10,113 nucleotides of DNA from Actinomycetales bacterium Ga0077552 (GCA_001464255.1 LNFD01000197.1:1-10113), one strand, 5' to 3'. Positions 1 through 7,033 are shown, counted from the first letter of the stretch. A program made the numbers and translations. Notes: generated by a model not told the origin, from the letters alone.

Positions 1-149
1 GGGCTGCCGATCGACAGCGCGATGAACACGGCGAGGAAGGGCACGACGATCGCGACCGACCGCCACGGGATGCGCTGCAGGTACGCCCGCGTCGTGGTGA
101 TCCCCGAGGGGGCGGCCGGGGCGGGGGCGAGCTGGGTGTCGTTGCTCAT
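1..149 (-). CDS. ABC transporter permease, ribose/RbsC type, N-terminal part only
   Basis: Only the first 49 codons are inside the window; the gene continues beyond the left edge. The ATG lies 4 bases after the stop of the ATPase gene. The product starts with a polar, Ala/Pro-rich tail (residues about 1-20), then a basic stretch ending RIPWR, then the start of a hydrophobic membrane segment (about residues 31-47, SVAIVVPFLAVFIALSIG). A short cytoplasmic tail before the first membrane helix is normal for permeases of the ribose/xylose importer class. The call comes mainly from position: third gene after a periplasmic-binding lipoprotein and a double ATPase. The substrate is unknown. The membrane-protein character is visible; the exact family is inferred from context. 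Confidence 0.78.
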   Translation of the reverse strand, partial: MSNDTQLAPAPAAPSGITTTRAYLQRIPWRSVAIVVPFLAVFIALSIGS

Positions 150-153
150 GAGG

Positions 154-1680
154 TCACTGGCTCTCGTTCGTGATCGGATCCGCGAAGGCCGCGGTGATGA
201 TGTTCTCCTCGGTCATGGCCTCGCCCGAGAATTCGCCGACGATGACGCCGCCGCGCACAACGAGCACGCGGTGCGCGAGGCCGAGCACCTCTTCGACGTC
301 GGAGGAAATGACGAGCACGCCGATTCCCTGCGCGGCCTGCTCGACGATCAGGTCGTAGATGGCGCGCCGGCTGCCGACGTCGACGCCGCGCGTGGGCTCG
401 TCCGCGATGAGCAGCTTGCGGGTGCGCTGCAGCGCCCGCCCGAACAGCACCTTCTGCTGGTTGCCACCGGAGAGGGCGGAGACGTTGCGGCGGTCGTCGC
501 CGGCGACCGTGACGCGATCGAGCATGGTGCGGGATGCCCGGCGCTCGACCGCCGCCGATACCCAGCCGCCCGGCGCGACCTGGCCCATGTTCGACAGCGT
601 GACGTTGTCGCGGATGGGGCGGCCGAGGACGAGCCCCTGCTCCTTGCGCGACTCGGGGATGAGGAAGATGCCGCGCTTGAGCGAGCCCGCGATCGAGTTG
701 GGGGTCGCCGCGCCGTCGACCGAGACGGTGCCGCCGTTGCGCGGCGCGGCACCGAAGACCGCGTGCGCGATCTCGCTGCGGCCCGCGCCGACGAGCCCGG
801 CGAGGCCGACGATCTCGCCTGCGCGCACGTCGAACGACACCCCGTACACGCCGGGAGCGACGAGGTCGCGCACCGAGAGCACGACCTCGCCCTGCGACAC
901 GACCTCGGGCTTGTCGGGGAAGACCGAGCCGAGCGTGCGGCCCAGCATCCCCTCGATGAGGCTCGCCTCGGTCTCCTCCGCGGCCGGGGCCGTGCGGATG
1001 AGGCGGCCGTCGCGCAGGATCGTGACGGTGTCGGCGAGCTCGAGCACCTCCGAGAGGAAGTGCGAGATGAGCAGCACCGTGTGGCCCGAGGCGGCGAGCT
1101 GGCGCACGACGCCGTGCAGCAGCTCGGTGTCGTGGGCCGAGAGCGCCGCCGTCGGCTCGTCCATGATGATGAGGGATGCGCCGCGCGCGAGGGCGCGCAG
1201 GATCTCGACCTTCTGCTGGTCGGCCGTGCGCATGCCGCCGACGAGGGCGTCGGGGTTGAGGTCGAAGCCCGTGCGCTGCGCGACCGCGAGGTACTCCTTG
1301 CGCAGCTTCCGACGGCTGATCCAGCCGAGGGTGCGGGGCTCACGGCCGAGGAAGACGTTCTCGGCGACCGTGAGCTCGGGCACGAGCGCGAGCTCTTGCG
1401 CGATCGTCGCGATGCCGCGGTCGAGGGCCTCGCGCGGCGAGCCGAAGCTCACCTCGTGGCCGTCGACGAGCAGCTGGCCCTCGTCGGCCGTGTAGAGGCC
1501 CGAGATGATCTTGCTGAGGGTCGACTTGCCGGCCCCGTTCTCGCCGACGAGGGCGTGCACCGAGCCGGGCTCGAGGCGCAGGTCGATGCCGCCCAGCACG
1601 GCGAGGCCGCCGAAAGACTTGCCGACACCCCGCAGCTCGACGAGGAGCTGCGGGGTGCCGGCGACTGCCGAGTGGGGCAT
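154..1680 (-). CDS. Sugar-type ABC importer ATPase with two fused ATP-binding domains (RbsA/XylG class)
   Basis: This 508-residue protein is the normal size for RbsA-class ATPases, which carry both nucleotide-binding domains in one chain and drive a carbohydrate-uptake (CUT2) importer. Domain 1 has Walker A GENGAGKS (46-53), Walker B LIIMDE (170-175) and the H-loop His207. Domain 2 has a Walker A-like GLVGAGRSE (295-303) with Arg in place of Lys, a full signature LSGGNQQK (403-410), Walker B LLIADE (423-428) and no H-loop His (VISSD). The degenerate second Walker A is usual for this class. Less usual is the domain 1 signature, read as GMRTADQQ (149-156), where the Ser is replaced by Arg151. 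The ATG at 1680 is chosen because it lies 5 bases after the stop of the binding-protein gene and gives the expected N-terminus; the frame stays open further upstream only as a shadow of that gene. Confidence 0.95.
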   Translation of the reverse strand: MPHSAVAGTPQLLVELRGVGKSFGGLAVLGGIDLRLEPGSVHALVGENGAGKSTLSKIISGLYTADEGQLLVDGHEVSFGSPREALDRGIATIAQELALVPELTVAENVFLGREPRTLGWISRRKLRKEYLAVAQRTGFDLNPDALVGGMRTADQQKVEILRALARGASLIIMDEPTAALSAHDTELLHGVVRQLAASGHTVLLISHFLSEVLELADTVTILRDGRLIRTAPAAEETEASLIEGMLGRTLGSVFPDKPEVVSQGEVVLSVRDLVAPGVYGVSFDVRAGEIVGLAGLVGAGRSEIAHAVFGAAPRNGGTVSVDGAATPNSIAGSLKRGIFLIPESRKEQGLVLGRPIRDNVTLSNMGQVAPGGWVSAAVERRASRTMLDRVTVAGDDRRNVSALSGGNQQKVLFGRALQRTRKLLIADEPTRGVDVGSRRAIYDLIVEQAAQGIGVLVISSDVEEVLGLAHRVLVVRGGVIVGEFSGEAMTEENIITAAFADPITNESQ

Positions 1681-1685
1681 TCGGG

Positions 1686-2702
1686 TTATCCGGCCCACTC
1701 GCCGGTGAACTCGGACGCGTTCTCCTGCGTGATCACGCCGCCGCCGGGGAGGTCGGCGAAGGGGTCGACGTCGCCGCGGATGACGCCGTTGCGCAGGGCG
1801 TCGACCATGGCCTCCATGCCGAGGCGGCCCTCGGTCGCGGGCACCTGGAGCACGTTGGCGTACACGACGCCCTCCGACACCCGCTGCTGTGACCACACCG
1901 AGCCGCCGTAGCCGACCATGAGGTAGTCGGCGAGCGAGCCGCCCGCGGCCTCGATGGCCTGGACCGCGCCCTGGAGGCCCTGGTCGGACGTCGCGATGAG
2001 GTCGACGTTCGGGTTGGCGGTGAGGATGTCGCTCACCGCGGTCTGCGCGGCGGCGGGGTTGTAGAAGGTCTCGCCCTCGGCGACGATCGTGACCGGGGTG
2101 CCGGCGATGACCGCGTTGAAAGCGTCGTAGAGCGCGATGCCGATGGCCGAGGCCTTGACGTCGTGCAGGAAGGCGACGTTGCAGGGGTCGAGGTCCTGGC
2201 TCGCGCACGCGTCGACGACCTGCTCGCCGAGCTTCGTGCCGACGTTCGCGGCGAGGCCCTCGATCTGCGAGGCTCCGGTCGTGAAGTCGTCGCCGAGGAT
2301 CTGGTCGATGTTGACGACCGTGATGCCCGCGTCGATGGCCTGCTGCACGACGTCGACGAGCGCGGGGCCGAAGACGGGCTGCGTGATCATGCCGTCGTAC
2401 TGGCCCGAGGCGATGACGTCCTGGATGAGCGTGACCTGCAGGTTGGGGTCGAGGTTGCCGTCGAAGACGGTGATCTCGATGTTGTTCTCGGCGGCGACCC
2501 GCTCGACCTCGGCGAGCATCGGCTCGTCGTAGGTGTTGGCGACGGCGAACGAGATGAACGCGACCTGCAGCTTCTCCTCCCCGCCGGCGGCGGGCTCATC
2601 GGCGGCGGGTGCGGAGCAGGCGGCGAGCGCCAGCGCCGTGGTCGCGGCCAGGGCCGCGATCGACAGAGTGCGGCGAACCCGCACCGGGTGTGATTGCCTC
2701 AT
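1686..2702 (-). CDS. Substrate-binding lipoprotein of a ribose-type ABC importer (Peripla_BP_4 / RbsB-like)
   Basis: This is the extracellular receptor of the importer, 338 residues. Residues 1-28 form a lipoprotein signal peptide: a basic start (RVRR), a hydrophobic Ala/Leu core and the lipobox LAAC with Cys29 as the lipid anchor. The mature part opens with a low-complexity Ala/Glu/Gly linker and then KLQVAFISFAVANTYDE, the first strand and ligand loop typical of type-I periplasmic binding proteins. DGNLDPNLQ followed by IQDVIASGQYDGMI is the usual family pattern after that. Cys166 and Cys174 are close enough for a disulfide. The ATG at 2702 is supported by an AAAGGAGA ribosome site (GGAG at 2711-2714, 8-base spacing); an in-frame start 63 bases upstream lacks this and would bury the signal peptide. 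It is the first gene of the operon. The ligand could be a sugar, polyol or other small polar compound and cannot be named. Confidence 0.93.
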   Translation of the reverse strand: MRQSHPVRVRRTLSIAALAATTALALAACSAPAADEPAAGGEEKLQVAFISFAVANTYDEPMLAEVERVAAENNIEITVFDGNLDPNLQVTLIQDVIASGQYDGMITQPVFGPALVDVVQQAIDAGITVVNIDQILGDDFTTGASQIEGLAANVGTKLGEQVVDACASQDLDPCNVAFLHDVKASAIGIALYDAFNAVIAGTPVTIVAEGETFYNPAAAQTAVSDILTANPNVDLIATSDQGLQGAVQAIEAAGGSLADYLMVGYGGSVWSQQRVSEGVVYANVLQVPATEGRLGMEAMVDALRNGVIRGDVDPFADLPGGGVITQENASEFTGEWAG

Positions 2703-2773
2703 GGTGATTTCTCCTTTGAAATCGCTCTGGGACCAGAGATCAACGCTGATCCGCGACGGTGCCATTTAGCGTC

Positions 2774-2802
2774 ACTATACACATCTGTGTACTCACGGTG
2801 AA
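2774..2802 (-). promoter_or_regulatory. Promoter of the ABC importer operon
   Basis: On the minus strand, TTCACC (-35, 2797-2802) and TATAGT (-10, 2774-2779) are separated by exactly 17 bases. Both are close to the sigma-70/SigA consensus. The start of transcription would fall near 2767, giving a leader of about 65 bases before the strong ribosome site of the binding-protein gene. The spacer contains a palindrome (see 2778-2791). Confidence 0.62.
2778..2791. promoter_or_regulatory. Palindromic operator candidate, TACACA-TC-TGTGTA
   Basis: This is a perfect 6+2+6 inverted repeat lying between the -35 and -10 of the importer promoter and touching the -10. A protein bound here would block RNA polymerase, so a repressor operator is the simplest reading. 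The 7-mer TACACAT recurs at 2914-2920 near the M24 promoter, so one regulator may control both divergent units. The regulator is not identified; the XRE-cupin and GntR genes in this window are candidates only. Confidence 0.5.
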
Positions 2803-2900
2803 GAGAATCTTTGCGCGTTCAGTTCGACGGAAGCTCAGGGCCGAGTGGGCGGGGAAAACTCCCTAACTGCTTGGTGTCCGAGGAAACACTCCCGCCCATC

Positions 2901-2919
2901 TGTTAATCTGTGCTACACA
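2901..2919 (+). promoter_or_regulatory. Candidate promoter and operator of the M24 gene
   Basis: TGTTAATCT (2901-2909) reads as an extended -10 element (TGn followed by TAATCT). No good -35 is seen at the right distance. Overlapping its end is a short inverted repeat, TGTG-CTA-CACA (2909-2919). Transcription would start near 2916, leaving a leader of about 57 bases. The repeat is short and could be chance; its shared TACACAT with the divergent importer operator raises the odds that it is real. Confidence 0.35.
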
Positions 2920-2972
2920 TTGATCGCATTGCACGGATTAGGGCACGCGTGCGACGTCGACTGGAGGACTCA

Positions 2973-4355
2973 ATGAAGAGCACAGGCACCACGGGAACGA
3001 ACGGCGTCGACTGGGAGGCGCGCATCGACTTCGATCGCCTGCGCGACGAGCGCCTCGCGAGGCTCAAGGCCGAGCTCGACCGCTCCGACGTCGGTGCCCT
3101 GCTCGCTTTCGACTTCTCGAACATCCGCTACATGACCGCGACCCACATCGGCACGTGGGCGATGGACAAGCTCATCCGCTTCAGTCTGCTGACCCGCAAC
3201 ACCGACCCCATCTCGTGGGACTTCGGCTCGGCGGCCAAGCACCACAAGCTCTACAACCCGTGGCTCGATGTCACGACCTCCGAGATGGACGCTGACCCGC
3301 ACTCTCCGCACGAGGGCGCCAAGCGCCCCCGCCTCGAGAGCGGCGCGCGCGCCGGCATCTCGACGCTGCGCGGCGCATTCCCGCCCGACGCGGGCATCGC
3401 CGAGGAGGTCGCCCGCAAGATCAAGCGCGAGCTCGAGAAGTTCGGCGTCGCCGATCAGCCGCTCGGCGTCGATGTGATCGAGCTGCCCATCCTGTTCGCC
3501 CTGCAGCAGCAGGGCATCCGGGTCGTCGACGGCCAGCAGATCTTCCTCGAGGCCCGCCGCATCAAGACGCACGACGAGATCCGCCTGCTGACGCAGGCGG
3601 CATCGATGGTGGATGCGGCGTACGAGAACCTCTACGAGTTCCTGCGGCCCGGCGTGCGCGAGAACGAGGCCGTCGGCCTCGTCGCCAAGACCTTGTACGA
3701 CCTCGGTTCCGAGTACGTCGAGGGTGTCAACGCCATCTCGGGCGAGCGCTGCTCGCCGCACCCGCACGTCTTCAGCGACCGCCTCATCCGCCCGGGCGAC
3801 CCGGCGTTCTTCGACATCCTGCACAGCTACAACGGCTACCGCACCTGCTACTACCGCACGTTCGCGGTGGGCTCGGCGAGCATGGCGCAGAGAGACGCCT
3901 ACACGCGGGCGCGCGAGTACATGGACCGCGCGATCGCGCTCGTCAAGCCGGGCGCCACGACGGCCGACATCGTCGCGGTGTGGCCGACGGCGCAGGAGTT
4001 CGGGTTCCCCGACGAGGAGGCCGCGTTCGCCCTGCAATACGGCCACGGTGTCGGTCTGTCGATCTGGGAGAAGCCGATCTTCTCGCGCCTCACGTCGTTC
4101 GACCACCCGGAAGTCATCGAGGAGGGCATGGTGTTCGCCCTCGAGACCTACTGGCCGGCTGTCGATGGCTGGGGTGCTGCCCGCATCGAGGAGGAGGTCG
4201 TCGTGACCGCTACCGGGTGCGAGGTCATCACGAAGTTCCCGGCGGAAGAGCTGCTCGTCGCCGGCAAGCGCTACTACTCGGTCGGCGGCGAGCTCAGCAC
4301 GCTGCGCGATTCGCAGTCGCACCTCAACACGTTCGACGGGCGCGGCGGCCAGTAG
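2973..4355 (+). CDS. M24-family (creatinase/prolidase-fold) enzyme with altered metal and active-site residues
   Basis: This 460-residue protein has the two-domain creatinase/aminopeptidase-P layout: an N-terminal domain (about 20-190, with FDFSNIRYMT at 46-55) and a C-terminal pita-bread domain (about 200-425). Classical M24 peptidases bind two metals through Asp, Asp, His, Glu, Glu. Here Asp281, His358 (GHGVGL), Glu391 and Glu406 (RIEEEVVVT) are present, but the second Asp is Cys292 (GYRTCYYRTF instead of GYxSDxTRT). The usual HExP after GHGxG reads WEKP, with Trp365 for His. A normal di-metal peptidase is therefore doubtful. Creatinase and the DMSP lyase DddP show that this fold also serves non-peptidase reactions, and the N-terminal region resembles DddP as I remember it. 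The ATG at 2973 has GGAGG 5 bases upstream (2963-2967); a GTG at 2910 lies in the promoter. It is divergent from the importer, which suggests it acts on the imported compound. Confidence 0.9.
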   Translation: MKSTGTTGTNGVDWEARIDFDRLRDERLARLKAELDRSDVGALLAFDFSNIRYMTATHIGTWAMDKLIRFSLLTRNTDPISWDFGSAAKHHKLYNPWLDVTTSEMDADPHSPHEGAKRPRLESGARAGISTLRGAFPPDAGIAEEVARKIKRELEKFGVADQPLGVDVIELPILFALQQQGIRVVDGQQIFLEARRIKTHDEIRLLTQAASMVDAAYENLYEFLRPGVRENEAVGLVAKTLYDLGSEYVEGVNAISGERCSPHPHVFSDRLIRPGDPAFFDILHSYNGYRTCYYRTFAVGSASMAQRDAYTRAREYMDRAIALVKPGATTADIVAVWPTAQEFGFPDEEAAFALQYGHGVGLSIWEKPIFSRLTSFDHPEVIEEGMVFALETYWPAVDGWGAARIEEEVVVTATGCEVITKFPAEELLVAGKRYYSVGGELSTLRDSQSHLNTFDGRGGQ

Positions 4356-4368
4356 CGCGCACAGTCCC

Positions 4369-4405
4369 GCCCGGCGTCATCGGCCCCGAGCCGGTGGCGT
4401 CGGGC
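4369..4405 (+). terminator. Strong hairpin after the M24 gene, probable transcription terminator
   Basis: Arms of 16 bases (4369-4384 and 4390-4405) enclose a 5-base loop. In plus-strand RNA all 16 positions pair: 13 Watson-Crick and 3 G-U wobbles. On the minus strand the wobbles become A-C mismatches, so the hairpin is built for plus-strand RNA, the M24 transcript, whose stop is 13 bases upstream. No U-tract follows, which is common for actinobacterial terminators but leaves the function unproven. The rest of the 151-base convergent gap (4356-4506) shows nothing else I can support. Confidence 0.5.
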
Positions 4406-4506
4406 TGTGGCGCTCCCGGTGTCGACCCCCCGGGTGGGCGGCGCCGGGAAGCGGCATGCCGGTCGCGACGCGATCGGCCCCAGGCGGCGACGCGGGATGC
4501 GCGGCC

Positions 4507-5412
4507 TCAGCCCCGCCGACGACGCGTGACCTCGGCGACCGCCGACCAGTCGAGCTGCGCGAGCTCGGGATCGGCGAGTGCCGCCGCGAAGAGCTCGTGC
4601 AGCACGGGCGCGACCGGGAGGGCGACGCCGAGCTCGGCCGCCGCATCCTCGACCAGGGTGAGGTCTTTCAGGCCGAGCGCCATCGTGAAGCCGACCGGCT
4701 GGTAGCGCTTCTCAGCGATGATCGGTCCGTATCCCTTGTGCGCCGACCCGCTGAACGCGGTGTGCGTCAGGATCTCGATGAACGTGGTCGGATCGATGCC
4801 GCCGGCCTCGACGAGCGTGACCGACTCGGCAATCGACTGCAGGGCGTTGAGGATCGAGTAGTTGACGGCGATCTTCACGACCGCGGCGAGGCGCGGGTCG
4901 TCGCCGAGGTTCCAGAGGCGCGAGCCGAGCGCCTGCATCGACGGGGTCGCGGCGGCGAGGGAGCCCGCGTCGCCGGAGGCGACGACGAGCAGAGCGCCCG
5001 TGTGCGCGACGGTCGATCGGCCGAGCACTGGCGCGCTGACGTAGCCGACTCCGTGGCGGGCATGCCGCTCGGCGAGCTCGGCGGCGGCGGCGGGGCTGAT
5101 GGTCGCGTGATTGACGTGCACGCGCCCGGCCGGAACCCCGGCCAGCAGCTCGTCGCTGAACAGCTCGAGCACGACGGGGTCATCGCTCAGCATCGAGTGC
5201 ACGATCGACTGCGCGGCGAAGGCCTGCGCGACCGACTCTGCCCGCTCGACCGACGGGTGCTCCGTCGCGAGCTGCTCGGCGGACTCGGCACTGCGGTTCC
5301 ACACCAGCACGCGGTAACCCTGGTCGACGAGGCGTGAGGCCATGCCGCGACCCATGGCGCCCAGGCCGATGAAGGCGACGGCGGGTGCTGCGGTGCTGCT
5401 CTGCTGATCCAC
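4507..5412 (-). CDS. NAD(P)-dependent beta-hydroxyacid dehydrogenase (3-hydroxyisobutyrate dehydrogenase family)
   Basis: This 301-residue protein is the normal length for the family, which oxidises beta-hydroxyacids to oxo-acids or semialdehydes or runs the reverse reduction. The Rossmann motif GLGAMG is at 16-21. VWNRS (37-41) places an Arg after the second strand, a feature usually linked to NADP preference. The substrate loop reads NHATISP (101-107), where many relatives have DxSTxxP. SAPVLG (126-131) matches the family's APVxG loop. The catalytic Lys is Lys180 in VVKIAVNYS, with Asn184, and the C-terminal helical domain has GLKDL (247-251). The start is taken as GTG at 5412, with GAGGAG 6 bases away (5419-5424); an in-frame ATG at 5460 would add 16 basic residues and has no such site. 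It is divergent from the XRE-cupin gene, a common regulator-target pairing. The substrate is unknown. Confidence 0.92.
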   Translation of the reverse strand: MDQQSSTAAPAVAFIGLGAMGRGMASRLVDQGYRVLVWNRSAESAEQLATEHPSVERAESVAQAFAAQSIVHSMLSDDPVVLELFSDELLAGVPAGRVHVNHATISPAAAAELAERHARHGVGYVSAPVLGRSTVAHTGALLVVASGDAGSLAAATPSMQALGSRLWNLGDDPRLAAVVKIAVNYSILNALQSIAESVTLVEAGGIDPTTFIEILTHTAFSGSAHKGYGPIIAEKRYQPVGFTMALGLKDLTLVEDAAAELGVALPVAPVLHELFAAALADPELAQLDWSAVAEVTRRRRG

Positions 5413-5541
5413 AGTGATCTCCTCAGGATGGCCCCGACGCGCCCGAATCGCGCGCTTCATGTACAGTATGGCTTCACAGGCACGCGCGCGCGAGGCGGCT
5501 CCCGTACCTTCCTGCAGATACCCTGCCGTTCGGGAGGGGTA

Positions 5542-5566
5542 GACCGGGCGGTCGGTTATGCTGACC
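5542..5566 (+). promoter_or_regulatory. Candidate promoter/operator of the XRE-cupin gene
   Basis: TATGCT (5557-5562) is a possible -10, without a convincing -35. It sits inside overlapping inverted repeats: GACC-GGGC-GGTC (5542-5553) and GGTC-N9-GACC (5550-5566). This would suit autoregulation, but the arms are only 4 bases long in GC-rich DNA. The rest of the 219-base divergent gap (5413-5631) shows a CG-alternating run near 5482-5492 and a weak minus-strand -10-like ACAGTA/TACTGT at 5463-5468. I see no firm promoter for the dehydrogenase. Confidence 0.25.
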
Positions 5567-5631
5567 TGACCTCGTGTTCACCGAGGCTGTCGATCAATGG
5601 CGATCAGGGAAGTAGTCGAAAGGATGTGCTG

Positions 5632-6363
5632 ATGCAGTTCGATGTCGGATCAGAGCTGCGTCGCGTGCGCGAATCGAAGAAGCTGAGCCTGCGCGCGGTC
5701 GCCTCGTCGGTCGGAGTGTCGGCGAGCCTGCTCTCGCAGGTCGAGACGGGCAAGACCCAGCCCTCGGTCAGCACGCTCTACGCGCTCGTCAATCACCTCG
5801 GCATCTCTCTCGATGGGCTCATGGGCACGTCGCGCTCCGCATCCCCGGCCCTCGGACTCGGCACGGCCGCGGCGCCGGTCGATTCCGACAGCGACCGCCG
5901 CAGCGACTCCGTCGTGCAGCGGCGCGAAGACAATCCCGTGATCGAGATGGAGAACGGCGTCACCTGGGAGCGCCTGGCCGTCGGGGACAGCGCCATCGCC
6001 GACCCGCTCATCGTGACCTACGCATCGTCGGCGTCGTCGTCGGTCGAGGGCAAGATGATGCGCCATGCGGCGCTCGAGTACGGGGTTCTGCTCGAGGGCC
6101 GGCTCTCGCTGCGCATCGACTTCGAGACCTACGACCTCGAACCCGGCGACTCTTTCTGCTTCGACGCATCACGACCGCACCTCTACGTCAACGCGGGCGA
6201 CGTGCCGGCGCGGGGAATCTGGTTCGTGATCGGTCGGCGGGAGATGGCGTACCAGTCGCTCTCCGACCTCGGGCACGATGAGACCGGAGAGGTGCGGGCT
6301 CCGGCATCGGCCGTCGAGGTGCTGCAGGCGCTCAAGGCCCTGCGCCCCGAGTCGCGCGGCTAA
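5632..6363 (+). CDS. XRE-family transcriptional regulator with C-terminal cupin sensor domain
   Basis: A 243-residue DNA-binding regulator. Residues 6-62 form a helix-turn-helix of the Xre/Cro type (LRRVRESKKLSLRAVASSVG, then SASLLSQVETGKTQPSVSTLYAL, a classic recognition-helix pattern). A Ser/Asp-rich linker (about 65-100) leads to a cupin barrel (about 125-200). Its second motif, PGDSFCFDASRPHLYVN (171-187), carries the family's H-x3-N (His183, Asn187). Cupin domains in such regulators bind a small metabolite. The ATG at 5632 has AAAGGA 7 bases upstream; the frame is open back to 5428, but those codons lie in the divergent promoter region. It probably controls itself and the divergent dehydrogenase gene. 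Its TAA overlaps the TAG of the convergent GntR gene within the 4 bases CTAA. Confidence 0.9.
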   Translation: MQFDVGSELRRVRESKKLSLRAVASSVGVSASLLSQVETGKTQPSVSTLYALVNHLGISLDGLMGTSRSASPALGLGTAAAPVDSDSDRRSDSVVQRREDNPVIEMENGVTWERLAVGDSAIADPLIVTYASSASSSVEGKMMRHAALEYGVLLEGRLSLRIDFETYDLEPGDSFCFDASRPHLYVNAGDVPARGIWFVIGRREMAYQSLSDLGHDETGEVRAPASAVEVLQALKALRPESRG

Positions 6364-7029
6364 GGCTGCTCCTCGCGCTCGGCGAACACCTCCGGGTGGC
6401 TCGCGAGCTGGCGACGGGTGCGCCGGATGTGGCCGGCGAGCAGTGACTCGGCCGCGTCGATGTCGTGGTCGCGCAAGGCCCCCACGATGAGCCGGTGCTC
6501 GTCGTGCACCGTGCGGCGCGCGCGAGCATCCATGAGCCCCGTGTACACGCGGCGGTAGGCCTGCGTGCGGTTCCAGAGGCGGTGCACGAGCTCGGTCAGC
6601 ACGACCGTCTGGGTTCCCGTGTACGTGAGCAGGTGGAACGCGCGGTCGAGCTCGAGGAAGGCCTCGGGGTCGTCGGAGTCGGCCATCTGGGCGGCGAGCT
6701 CGTCGAGCCGGTGCAGCGTCGGCTCATCGAGGCTCGGACCGCTCATGCGCAGCAGCAGGGGCTCGACCCGCTCGCGCACGCGGTAGATCTCCTGGCACTC
6801 GCCGAGGCTGAGTGACGACACCCAGGCCCCCGTGTTGGCCACGAGCGTGACGAGCCCCTCGGCCTCGAGCATGCGCAGGGCGGACCGGGACGCGGCTCGC
6901 CCCCGACTCGAGGGCGAGCTCCTCCTGCCGGATGCGCGCGCCCGGCGGGTACTCGCCGCGGATGATCGCCTCGCGGATGAGGTCGGCGACGTGAGCGGCG
7001 GCGGCGCCGTGCTCGCGGGGCGGGGTCAC
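6360..7029 (-). pseudogene. GntR-family (FCD subfamily) regulator, frame broken in the helix-turn-helix
   Basis: The N-terminal 50 codons start from GTG at 7029, 4 bases after the VOC stop. They encode a GntR winged-helix start: VADLIREAIIRGEYPPGARI, then RQEELALESGASRVPVR. The frame then slips: after the CGC ending at 6880 there is one extra base (6879), and the second frame begins LRMLEAEGLVTLVANTGAWV and runs to TAG at 6360. The family norm at this point is PVREALRML, so the missing Glu-Ala and the one-base offset fit a loss of 5 bases (GAGGC or equivalent). The second segment (172 residues) is a full FCD ligand-binding domain with YRVRERVEPLLL, LDRAFHLLTY and DEHRLIVGALRDHD. The rebuilt length, about 224 residues, is normal. 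A Ser (42) also stands where Leu is usual. It is either a true pseudogene or a sequencing or assembly error; the intact downstream frame suggests the break is recent. Confidence 0.82.
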
Positions 7030-7033
7030 CGCT

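Noticed and set aside
2910..2972. Upstream GTG start extending the M24 protein by 21 residues
   Set aside because: The extension lies in the promoter/dyad region and has no ribosome site, whereas the ATG at 2973 has GGAGG 5 bases upstream.
4406..4506. A small gene in the gap between the M24 and dehydrogenase genes
   Set aside because: Short open stretches have no ribosome site or recognisable product and lie between two convergent 3' ends.
5482..5492. Alternating CG run as a Z-DNA or regulatory element
   Set aside because: Only about 11 bases long, and such runs are expected by chance at this GC content.
6870..6872. Internal ATG in gntR as the start of a deliberate regulator without a DNA-binding domain
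   Set aside because: No ribosome site precedes it, and the out-of-frame upstream DNA clearly encodes the missing part of the helix-turn-helix, so a broken gene is the simpler reading.
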